This document shows positions 1-6,192 of a stretch of DNA of 23,831 bases, in pieces. The notes beneath the pieces were generated by a model. It was not told the origin of the DNA. It saw only the letters and a list, made by a program, of their open reading frames with translations, and did no database searches. Every line of letters starts with the position of its first letter. Position 1 is the stretch's first letter. The DNA lies in IMG/VR virus record IMGVR_UViG_3300046485_000020, positions 1-23,831 of that record, one strand, 5' to 3'. Origin of the DNA: a virus. A program made the position numbers and the translations under genes.

Positions 1-43
1 CGCAGCCAATGCCGCGATCAAGCGGCTCCAGAAAGGACAGTGA
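1..43 (+). CDS. C-terminal end of an upstream plus-strand gene (partial)
   Basis: The frame starting at base 2 is open from the left edge and ends at a TGA at 41-43. It encodes the last 13 residues of a protein, rich in Ala, Lys and Gln (AANAAIKRLQKGQ). An AAAGGA at 32-37 inside it could serve the next gene. The fragment is too short for any function. It is called only because the frame is open to the edge, its composition looks coding, and it sits just before another plus-strand gene. Confidence 0.4.
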   Translation, partial: AANAAIKRLQKGQ

Positions 44-49
44 ACGCTC

Positions 50-484
50 TTGAAGTCCCATCGTATTCGTGCCCGTGCTGCCAAGAGAAACGGTCATGGA
101 GTCACCGTCCGAGATGAACTGGACCAGCTCGCTCGCACGAACACGATGATCCGTGCCGGGGCAGCACTCGTGGAGGACGAAGGCAGGAGACAGTGGTGGG
201 GTAACTGCGAGAGATGTCACTCGCCTCACTGGCTGTCGTGGTGCCATTGCTTTACTCGTGCGACGTACTCAACCCGATGGGACCCGGACAACGCCTTTGC
301 TTGGTGTGCGGGATGTCATCGGTGGATGGACCAGCACTGGCCGGAGAAACAGAGATGGGTCATCGAGAAGATCGGGCAGGAACGATTTGATCGGATCATG
401 CTCAGGGCGTCCACTCCGATCAAGGTAGACATGGACTCCGTGCGCTTCCTGCTCCAGAACGACTACCAGAAGCTACTCAAGTAG
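50..484 (+). CDS. NinG/HNH-like phage nuclease
   Basis: A protein of 144 residues with the cysteine/histidine pattern of the NinG (Rap-like) and HNH group of phage nucleases. A CxxC pair (NCERC, about residues 52-56) is followed by a C-H-C and TRWDPDNAF block and a second CxxC with a histidine (WCAGCHRW), then an IGQERFD helix. Known NinG/Rap proteins act on branched DNA in phage recombination; the exact activity here is inferred. The start is uncertain. The TTG at 50 lies 12 bases after AAAGGA, which is rather far, and the next in-frame ATG is at 146, just before the conserved part and without a clear ribosome binding site. It is the only complete plus-strand gene here and converges on the late operon, suggesting it closes a recombination or replication module to the left. 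Confidence 0.7.
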   Translation: MKSHRIRARAAKRNGHGVTVRDELDQLARTNTMIRAGAALVEDEGRRQWWGNCERCHSPHWLSWCHCFTRATYSTRWDPDNAFAWCAGCHRWMDQHWPEKQRWVIEKIGQERFDRIMLRASTPIKVDMDSVRFLLQNDYQKLLK

Positions 485-493
485 GGCAGCAAG

Positions 494-523
494 AAGGCCC
501 CGAGGTCGCATCCCCGGGGCCTT
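494..523. terminator. Bidirectional intrinsic terminator between convergent operons
   Basis: A perfect 9-bp inverted repeat, AAGGCCCCG at 494-502 and CGGGGCCTT at 515-523, encloses a 12-base loop. It lies 10 bases after the stop of the plus-strand nuclease gene and 24 bases beyond the stop of the last minus-strand gene. The stem is G+C rich and begins with A and ends with T on both strands, so it can work in both directions, although the T tracts are short. Confidence 0.8.
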
Positions 524-546
524 TGCTACGCTCCGCTTCGCTCTCC

Positions 547-753
547 TCAGTGGACAGGCCCAACACGCACGTTGTTGACCGCGTTCAGGGCACCGCCTCC
601 AAGGAACAAGTTCAGAATCCACAGGATCACGCAGATGAGAACGACCACGTTCAGCACCTGCTTGATCTTCGCGTCCATCGGGACATAGGTGTTGACCAGC
701 CAGAGCAGGACCCCGACGACGATCAGCGTGATGACGATGGTGATGAGAGGCAT
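547..753 (-). CDS. Small two-helix membrane protein, Thivi_2564-like (holin candidate)
   Basis: A protein of 68 residues with two hydrophobic segments, about residues 3-22 and 33-53, separated by a short polar turn (VPMDAKIKQ). The sequence and length closely resemble small bacterial and phage membrane proteins of the Thivi_2564 type, a family of unknown function. The start has an AGGGGGAA ribosome binding site just upstream. It is the last gene of the minus-strand operon, downstream of the endolysin, where a holin is often found. The holin role is inferred from size, topology and position only. Confidence 0.75.
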   Translation of the reverse strand: MPLITIVITLIVVGVLLWLVNTYVPMDAKIKQVLNVVVLICVILWILNLFLGGGALNAVNNVRVGPVH

Positions 754-762
754 TGCTTCCCC

Positions 763-1020
763 CTACTGAGGACAGGCTCCGTCGCCGACCGAGATCAGGA
801 TGTTGACGATCCAATGGGTCCACGCCGGGAGGAAGTGCGTCAGAGACAGGATCACCGGCCTCGCAATGGGCCAATACTGGCACAGCGAAGTGACGGTGGG
901 GCTCGTGAGCCCGTTCCCAGCAAGAGCCGGATGGTCAGGCGGGAGCGTGATGGGCTGAGCCACCTTGATCTCGGCAAGCGATTCCTTCGCTGCCTTTGCT
1001 ACGGTCTGCGGGTAGTTCAT
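763..1020 (-). CDS. Small membrane-associated protein in the lysis region
   Basis: A protein of 85 residues. The N-terminal third is charged and probably helical. It is followed by a Pro-rich linker and a C-terminal hydrophobic segment (about residues 55-76) between two cysteines, one in LCQYWP and one in GDGACPQ near the end. The ATG at 1020 is preferred because AGGAG lies five bases upstream. The frame is open to a GTG at 1074, but that codon falls inside a perfect hairpin and lacks a binding site. Its position between the endolysin and the last membrane protein suggests a lysis accessory or holin-like role, which is not proven. The cysteine pair could form a disulfide if exported. Confidence 0.65.
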   Translation of the reverse strand: MNYPQTVAKAAKESLAEIKVAQPITLPPDHPALAGNGLTSPTVTSLCQYWPIARPVILSLTHFLPAWTHWIVNILISVGDGACPQ

Positions 1021-1038
1021 CTGGTCTCCTGATGGGAA

Positions 1039-1074
1039 GTGCGCCGAGGTGGTCTTGAGCCCATCGCGGCGCAC
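1039..1074 (-). other. Perfect hairpin in the lysis-region intergenic gap
   Basis: GTGCGCCG at 1039-1046 is perfectly matched by CGGCGCAC at 1067-1074, with a 20-base loop. It occupies most of the gap between two lysis-region genes. No run of T follows in the direction of transcription, so a simple terminator is unlikely. An RNA stability or translation control element is possible. Confidence 0.5.
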
Positions 1075-1085
1075 CCCGGGTTGGA

Positions 1086-1415
1086 CTAGGGCGTGGCAGC
1101 GGGAGTGTTCGCGACGACGGCAGCGGACAGTGTCGCCGTCTTCGCCTGAATGTCCGCAGACAACGCCGTCAGGGCCGCAGGATCACCCGAGGCGATAGCG
1201 GCATCCAGAGCTGCCTTGATGCCACCAAGCAGCGTGATGGCCGAGTCGATAACAGTGTCTTCCGCAGCCACGTCCTTCTGCAACTGAACGAGTTCTCCAG
1301 CCATGTGATTGATCCTTTCTGTGAGAATAGCCAGCGACCACAGGATGAGGTGCTGGTGTGCTTCGATGCGGCACAACTGCTTCTTGTTGCCCAATCCTAT
1401 CCAGTCAACGCCCAC
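1086..1415 (-). CDS. Small Ala-rich coiled-coil-like phage protein
   Basis: A protein of up to 109 residues. Its C-terminal 72 residues (from MAGELVQLQ) are a heptad-like Ala/Leu/Asp helix ending in VVANTPAATP, a type common in phage structural and lysis regions and of unknown function. Two starts are credible. A GTG at 1415 has GGGGAGG five bases upstream and overlaps the previous gene. An ATG at 1304 has AAAGGA eight bases upstream and would give 72 residues. The extra N-terminal part carries only a short hydrophobic run (HLILWSLAIL), too short for a membrane span. The longer form is listed because its codon use remains G+C rich at third positions; both may be made. Confidence 0.6.
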   Translation of the reverse strand: MGVDWIGLGNKKQLCRIEAHQHLILWSLAILTERINHMAGELVQLQKDVAAEDTVIDSAITLLGGIKAALDAAIASGDPAALTALSADIQAKTATLSAAVVANTPAATP

Positions 1416-1704
1416 GGCGGCCTCCCCTCAACAGACCGATGATGATGTCCAGCTTCTCCTCTGCCTTGTTGTCGCCTGCAATGCGTGCAGCCCTTTCGAC
1501 CTCCCAGCGCACAGAATCAGCCACCGCAATGCGATCCACGCGCACGAGAATCGGTGAGGAAATCTCCCGATAGCCGAACGCGAGCGACATGCTGATGAGT
1601 GCTGCAAGAGCAACGAGGGCCGCGAACAACTTCCCCCACCACGTAACGTCATGCGGGGCATCGCCCCATCTCCGCTGAGGTTCTGAGTTATTGCGTCCGC
1701 TCAC
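1405..1704 (-). CDS. Single-span membrane protein, lysis-region
   Basis: A protein of 99 residues with one clear transmembrane segment (about residues 23-43, WGKLFAALVALAALISMSLA). A polar N terminus precedes it, and an amphipathic C-terminal part with an Arg-rich end follows. The GTG start overlaps the endolysin stop as GTGA, so the two are probably translationally coupled. A GAGGA lies upstream. Single-span proteins next to an endolysin are often holins, antiholins or inner-membrane spanins, but the sequence does not decide among these. Confidence 0.65.
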   Translation of the reverse strand: MSGRNNSEPQRRWGDAPHDVTWWGKLFAALVALAALISMSLAFGYREISSPILVRVDRIAVADSVRWEVERAARIAGDNKAEEKLDIIIGLLRGGRRGR

Positions 1705-2258
1705 GCGACCGTCCTCATCTTTCGTGCAAGTCGGTTCAGGTATCCCGGCAGGAACTCCAGTTGATCGGGCTTACCGTCCTTGTCGGCATCGGTCAGGTTC
1801 CCCGCAGCGAGACGGCCGTAGAACAGCATCTGTTCGACTCCCACGAGACGTGCCAGTTTGTTGCCGTCCACGATCGGGCAGGCCGCAAGAGTCACGGGTC
1901 CGAGAACTCCGTCATCGGTGACGCCAAGGGCTCGCTGCAAGAGTTTCACCGCCTGCATGGCCCCCATGTGGACCGCCGCATCGAAGACGAAGTAGCGCAC
2001 CGTGTCGTTCTGGATTCGCGCGATCTTCGTGTGGTCCATGAACCATGCGTAGAACTTACGCGCCCCGTCCATCGTAAGCGCCTGAATGTCCGTAACCGTA
2101 GGAACAGCGTTCTGGATTCCAAGGTCCCTCCAGCAGTCCGTAAGGGCTGGGATCGTGATGCCGAACTTCGTCGCGCCACCGGGATCGGCAGGGTCGTTCG
2201 TGTACTTGTCCCCGCCCTCGGCAGAGATCACGGCTGTGATTTGATCGAAGTCGTTCAC
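1701..2258 (-). CDS. Endolysin, GH108-type muramidase with peptidoglycan-binding domain
   Basis: A protein of 185 residues matching the GH108 N-acetylmuramidase layout. The catalytic EGG motif is at residues 14-16, followed by NDPADPGGATKFGIT at 21-35. The second half (FDAAVHMGAMQAVKLLQRALG, then DDGVLGPVT) fits the small C-terminal peptidoglycan-binding domain usual in this family, and the length is typical. It should cleave the cell-wall glycan at the end of infection. There is no signal peptide or signal anchor, so a holin is expected. The GTG start overlaps the stop of the preceding gene (GTGA). The annotation is secure; only the host wall type is unknown. Confidence 0.92.
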   Translation of the reverse strand: MNDFDQITAVISAEGGDKYTNDPADPGGATKFGITIPALTDCWRDLGIQNAVPTVTDIQALTMDGARKFYAWFMDHTKIARIQNDTVRYFVFDAAVHMGAMQAVKLLQRALGVTDDGVLGPVTLAACPIVDGNKLARLVGVEQMLFYGRLAAGNLTDADKDGKPDQLEFLPGYLNRLARKMRTVA

Positions 2259-2869
2259 TTGGACCCCGCGTGGTGCGGGTACTTGGCAAGACCAGCCTTG
2301 AGAAAATCGGCCTGATGCGGGTCAAGATCCTGAATGCCGACGTAGGTCTCGCCGGGCTTTGCTCCCACAACGGCCCATCCCTGAGAGTTTGGATTGGTGA
2401 ACGTGTGCCCCTGTTCTTCAAGCCGAGTGATCGTGTCAGGATGGTGCTCCCACGAAGCAGACCAGAAGTGCTTCCCGGTATCATCCATGACTGCGTTCCA
2501 CACCTGACCGCGCCTGCCCATCTCTCCACCATTCGCGTTCGCCCAAGCATTCCTGATCTCAGCAGACGACAACGGGTCCGCCTTCAGAGACTTGCCGAAC
2601 CTAAGAATATCGGGACCTTCCCCTACCATCCCAACGCTTGCGCCTCCACCGAGCAGGGCCGTAAGTAGCCGCAGGTAGTCAGGCTTCGGTCCCTTCAAGG
2701 CCGCGCTTGCCTCTACCGCTGCATTCTGGATCTGCGCCGCCGGATTCGGGATCAAGGATGCAGGATTCTGAACCGCGCCCTGCACCATGTTCAGGTATGG
2801 CTGGAGCAGGGAGCCGAGATAGTTCCCAATTCCTCCATCAGTCGGAGCAGGTCCCAGCGCGCTGCTCAT
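2255..2869 (-). CDS. Probable ejection/internal virion protein (small)
   Basis: A protein of 204 residues. The N-terminal 60 residues are rich in Ala, Pro, Asn and Gln and likely flexible. A short hydrophobic stretch follows (about 68-82, LLTALLGGGASVGMV). The C-terminal half is a compact, Trp- and His-rich domain containing RRGQVWNAV, HFWSASWEHHPD and a LDPHQADFLKAGLA helix. No catalytic motif was recognised. It is coupled to the gene before it by ATGA and to the endolysin by GTGA. Its place as the last of four Ala/Gly-rich genes after the tail genes suggests a virion internal or ejection protein. Confidence 0.6.
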   Translation of the reverse strand: MSSALGPAPTDGGIGNYLGSLLQPYLNMVQGAVQNPASLIPNPAAQIQNAAVEASAALKGPKPDYLRLLTALLGGGASVGMVGEGPDILRFGKSLKADPLSSAEIRNAWANANGGEMGRRGQVWNAVMDDTGKHFWSASWEHHPDTITRLEEQGHTFTNPNSQGWAVVGAKPGETYVGIQDLDPHQADFLKAGLAKYPHHAGSK

Positions 2870-4266
2870 CGTTGCCCCTGCACACCCATGGCTCCCGCAT
2901 ACGGGATAGCCCGCAGCGCCAGAGCCACGGCCGGAGAGTTCAGCAGCAAGGCAAGGTGGGAAAGCACTTCGGGGGAACTCAGCGCCGCCCCACCGATGCC
3001 ATACTCAAGTCCGCTCTGAATCCTATGCCCCGGATTCATCGTTGCCCCCGCAGCTGCGGCAGCCCCGAAGGGAACGGCCGCCCTCTTGGCGATCTGCGCC
3101 GCCACGCCGATTCCCTTACCTACCTGCGGGGCAAGCTGGTTCTTCAGGTCAATCAACTGGCCCGTCTGCTGGTTCAACTCGGGCAGCGTGTGAGAGATGC
3201 CCGTCACGGGATCAACGTGAACGATCCCCAGTTGGGTGGCCTTGTCCTCCAGCATGGACTGGGCAGCATCTCCGGCAGCCTTGAAGAACTGGGCCTTGGC
3301 GCGATCGTCAGCGGTAACGGAGTTCGCCATCTGCTTGTCGTTCAGGGCATCGAAGATCGGCTGGGCAATCTTCTGCGCCTGCTGCTTGAACTCCTGCAAC
3401 TCGATAGGCGTCATGTTGCGAATCGGCGTGTTCGGCCCCGACCACTTACCCATGAACTTCTGCGCGTACTGGCTATACTTGGCGAGGATGTCAGGAGCCT
3501 CACCAATCTGGTTCGAGTCCAGCGCGGGCTTCAATGCCTGTCCCGCACGGTCCAAGACCTCAACAGGATCGAACGATGCCCCGCGTGCCTGCATCGTCCG
3601 CATGAACTGCGTTGCCCGCTGGCCGTACTGACCCAACTGGGTCATGGCCTTCTCCAGTCCACCGCGGGTCGCGGAAATACCCTCCCTGATGGCCGTCTGG
3701 GCAACCTCGGGAGTGAACTTCAGGGCAGCACCCATGGCCGCCTTGCCGACTCCCTGTACCCCTGCGTTCAAGACCTCTCCGGCAGGACCCATGGCGGCTC
3801 CCAAGAGCGCCTGATTCCTGACCTCTGCCGCAGGATCGGCCGGAGCGGGAACGCCCATCCCGGCGTCAATCAACTGCCGTAGCATCTCTCCCGTACCGGC
3901 CCCGGCCCCGCCACCCAACGATCCACCGACCTGCTGTCCCACCACGGCCCCAGGGATCGTCGTAGAGCCCATCGTCAGGGCACCCGAGGCAGCGCCCACC
4001 CCGGCTCCCACGACGCGCCCAGCGACGTTCCCTGCGATCCCACCGGCATTTGGGATCTGGCTCACCAGCCACGGCTCCTTCTTGGCAGCAGCCGTTGACT
4101 TGGGCTTCGGATATGACCGCTGGTGAGCCGACACCACGACCTGTCGGCCGTCCTCCATTGCGGACACGTTCCTGGGATCAACTCCAAGCACCTTCCCCAC
4201 GACCTCATCGGAAGTCCCGTCAGGGAAGATCTTCTGGTTGTCTCCGCTGGTGAATGAGCGAGGCAT
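2866..4266 (-). CDS. Internal virion/ejection protein with glycine-zipper segments
   Basis: A protein of 466 residues. Residues 71-126 form a very Gly/Ala/Val-rich stretch (repeats such as GGIAG, GRVVGAGVGAASG and VGGSLGGGAGAG) typical of glycine-zipper membrane-inserting regions. The centre (about 180-380) is helical and polar, and the C-terminal 80 residues are again Ala-rich and hydrophobic. This design fits podovirus ejection proteins, which leave the capsid and form a channel through the cell envelope. There is no lytic transglycosylase motif. It is coupled to the gene before it by a TAATG overlap. Function is inferred from composition and position. Confidence 0.6.
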   Translation of the reverse strand: MPRSFTSGDNQKIFPDGTSDEVVGKVLGVDPRNVSAMEDGRQVVVSAHQRSYPKPKSTAAAKKEPWLVSQIPNAGGIAGNVAGRVVGAGVGAASGALTMGSTTIPGAVVGQQVGGSLGGGAGAGTGEMLRQLIDAGMGVPAPADPAAEVRNQALLGAAMGPAGEVLNAGVQGVGKAAMGAALKFTPEVAQTAIREGISATRGGLEKAMTQLGQYGQRATQFMRTMQARGASFDPVEVLDRAGQALKPALDSNQIGEAPDILAKYSQYAQKFMGKWSGPNTPIRNMTPIELQEFKQQAQKIAQPIFDALNDKQMANSVTADDRAKAQFFKAAGDAAQSMLEDKATQLGIVHVDPVTGISHTLPELNQQTGQLIDLKNQLAPQVGKGIGVAAQIAKRAAVPFGAAAAAGATMNPGHRIQSGLEYGIGGAALSSPEVLSHLALLLNSPAVALALRAIPYAGAMGVQGQR

Positions 4267-5561
4267 TACTGGCCCCCGATCTGGTTGCCGTTGGCGTCAT
4301 ACCTCTGTACCTTCTTCCCGCCCTTTGTCGGTGCCGTGTCCCAACTCATCTCCGGCATGGGGACAGGAGGCTTGCCAAGGTAGGCGTTCTCCTTGTTCAG
4401 CAGGAACGACTTCTCCCACGCCAGTTTATCGGTGGCCTGTTCGATCGAATCGTTCGCCTTGGGCCAGTTCTGCTTCATCATGTTGACTTCCTGCACGTTC
4501 AGTCGGAAGCCAGAGCCAGCACCGGCGGCAAGAGCCTGGATGTTCCTGATCCCGACGATCTGCGCGTTTCCGAAGGATGCCGCAGGTCCACGACCCGCAG
4601 CAGCGTTGAGACTATTCGCTACGCCAGCGAGCGTCTTCGTCTTCCAAGCCTGTCCCCAGTTCATTCCCTTGACCGTGGGCAGGATGATCTTGGCCGCCGA
4701 CATGATGTTGTCCATGTCCAGCAAGACTTCCTTGGCCGACTTGAGTCGTTCTGCTTCGGGTCCGGGAATGGCACGCGCACCATTCTGGGCCGCCCAGACC
4801 ATCGCTGCTGCCTGTTCTTTTCCCTTGAACGGAGTCAGGTCAAGCAACTGCTCTCCACCCGGACTGGTGAAGGAGTTCTGCTTGTACACAGCGTTCATGG
4901 CCACTTCGTCGGCAGCACCACCACCAGCCCTTGCGCTGGCGTTGATCCTTGCCACGTTGGCTGAGTTCCTGCCCTGTGCGGCGATGTTCGCCAGTTCGTC
5001 AGAAGCCTTGAGCCTGCCCTCAGTGTGAGCCGCCTGCTCCCTCTGGGTCTCAAGCAAGTCAGCTTGTACCTTTGCCAGTTTCTCAGAAGTCGTGCGCGCT
5101 GTAATCGTGTCCTCAAGATTTCCAGCAGCCTCAGCCGCGCTGGCCTTCACGTCCCAGCCATCCTTCAGCGCCTGCAAGTTCTGGATGCGAGCCGTCATCA
5201 AGTCGTTGTGCTGCTGGGTCAGGCTGGCGTGGGCACGGTTCATGTACCCCGGGTCCTTGGTCAGCGTTGACCCAATGCTCCCGGTGATCGTCTGGAGCAT
5301 CTGGGACAGAGGGTCCACCTGAGGCGTGGGAGCCGCAGCGGCCTGCTGGTACTGAGCACCAGCAGCCGTAGAGGCCGCCGCAGCCTCGCTCGCACTCTTG
5401 TGCAACTCTGCCTGCTGGGCGTCCTGCGCCGCCTGCAACTGGCCCATTAGCCCCGCAGACGTGAGCGTGCTGTGCAGGCTCGCCAGAATGGACGGGTCAG
5501 ACATGAGCAACTGAGCAAGCCCGTTGGGCGTGTCGCCTACAGACGGAGGTCCGCTACTCAT
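4266..5561 (-). CDS. Probable internal virion protein, Ala/Gln-rich
   Basis: A protein of 431 residues. Residues 38-85 are an Ala/Gln-rich helix. A long helical, probably coiled-coil part (about 115-210) follows, then a more globular C-terminal domain with MNWGQAWKTKTLAGV and GAGSGFRLNVQEVN. The end is a polar Gly/Asn/Gln tail. No enzyme motif was recognised. It lies between two other ejection-type genes, with ATGA and TAATG overlaps, so it is probably made with them in fixed amounts. An internal core or ejection role is the best guess; a tail accessory protein cannot be excluded. Confidence 0.55.
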   Translation of the reverse strand: MSSGPPSVGDTPNGLAQLLMSDPSILASLHSTLTSAGLMGQLQAAQDAQQAELHKSASEAAAASTAAGAQYQQAAAAPTPQVDPLSQMLQTITGSIGSTLTKDPGYMNRAHASLTQQHNDLMTARIQNLQALKDGWDVKASAAEAAGNLEDTITARTTSEKLAKVQADLLETQREQAAHTEGRLKASDELANIAAQGRNSANVARINASARAGGGAADEVAMNAVYKQNSFTSPGGEQLLDLTPFKGKEQAAAMVWAAQNGARAIPGPEAERLKSAKEVLLDMDNIMSAAKIILPTVKGMNWGQAWKTKTLAGVANSLNAAAGRGPAASFGNAQIVGIRNIQALAAGAGSGFRLNVQEVNMMKQNWPKANDSIEQATDKLAWEKSFLLNKENAYLGKPPVPMPEMSWDTAPTKGGKKVQRYDANGNQIGGQ

Positions 5562-6157
5562 TGTCCGTACGCCTTTACCGGGGTCCCTGACTGCTGACCC
5601 ATGGAGGACAACTGCGGGTACTTGGACCGCAGGTAGGCTTGCAGGTAGGGCTGGAACGCCTCAAGACCACCGGCGAACAGGTTCTGGTTCTGGCTGGGGC
5701 CAGAGGTCTTCATCAGGGCATCCAACTGTTCCTGAATCGTGTTCTGTGCCTGACCTTGCGCCGAGTTCCATGCCGTCGTCTTTAGGCCAGCCAACTGGCT
5801 GCCCACGAGGCTCGGGAGCAACCCGGAAAGCACGTCACGGGTCCCAGAACCACTCAGGCCCCGCGCCCCCAGACTCTCAGCGACGTTGTTACCTGTCTGA
5901 TTGGCTCCAGCAGCGATCACTCCCTGTCCCTGTGAATAGGCAGGGGAGGAGATGTTCGTCTGGTAGTTCTGGTTGGTCAGGGCACCCTGACTGGCAAGGA
6001 GCTTGTTGATCTGGTCCCGAAGGTTCTGCTGCGGGTCTCCCCCGAACAACTTGCTGAAGATGCTCGGTCCGAAGGACATGAGCAGCGGCAAGAGTAGGCT
6101 CATGCCCATCGTGGCAGGAGCAGCGGCTACGGCTGCTGGTGCGGCGGCAACAGACAT
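5558..6157 (-). CDS. Small internal virion protein with N-terminal hydrophobic segment
   Basis: A protein of 199 residues. An Ala-rich leader is followed by a hydrophobic segment at about 19-36 (MSLLLPLLMSFGPSIFSKLF), then a Gln/Asn/Ser-rich body with likely helices. The start has an AAGGAGGA ribosome binding site seven bases upstream, the strongest site in the tail half of the window. The gene opens the four-gene block of ejection-type proteins right after the fibre gene. Size and pattern are compatible with the small membrane-active ejection proteins of podoviruses, but no family was firmly recognised. Confidence 0.55.
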   Translation of the reverse strand: MSVAAAPAAVAAAPATMGMSLLLPLLMSFGPSIFSKLFGGDPQQNLRDQINKLLASQGALTNQNYQTNISSPAYSQGQGVIAAGANQTGNNVAESLGARGLSGSGTRDVLSGLLPSLVGSQLAGLKTTAWNSAQGQAQNTIQEQLDALMKTSGPSQNQNLFAGGLEAFQPYLQAYLRSKYPQLSSMGQQSGTPVKAYGQ

Positions 6158-6164
6158 TGTTCAG

Positions 6165-6172
6165 TCCTCCTT
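6165..6172 (-). promoter_or_regulatory. Strong ribosome binding site (AAGGAGGA)
   Basis: Near-perfect complement to the 16S rRNA 3' end, seven bases before the ATG at 6157. It fixes the start of the first ejection-block gene and suggests high expression compared with the overlapping, weakly primed genes around it. Confidence 0.75.
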
Positions 6173-6192
6173 GACCGGGAAAGGTACACCCG

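Noticed and set aside
523-1032. Plus-strand open frame of 169 codons over the lysis region
   Set aside because: It overlaps two small membrane-protein genes with good ribosome binding sites, and its product is an Asp/Arg-rich shadow.
2707-3882. Plus-strand open frame of 391 codons opposite the ejection protein gene
   Set aside because: Its protein is Arg/Leu/His-rich with no recognisable domain, and the opposite strand holds a well-coupled gene with sensible composition. Long antisense frames are expected at this G+C content.
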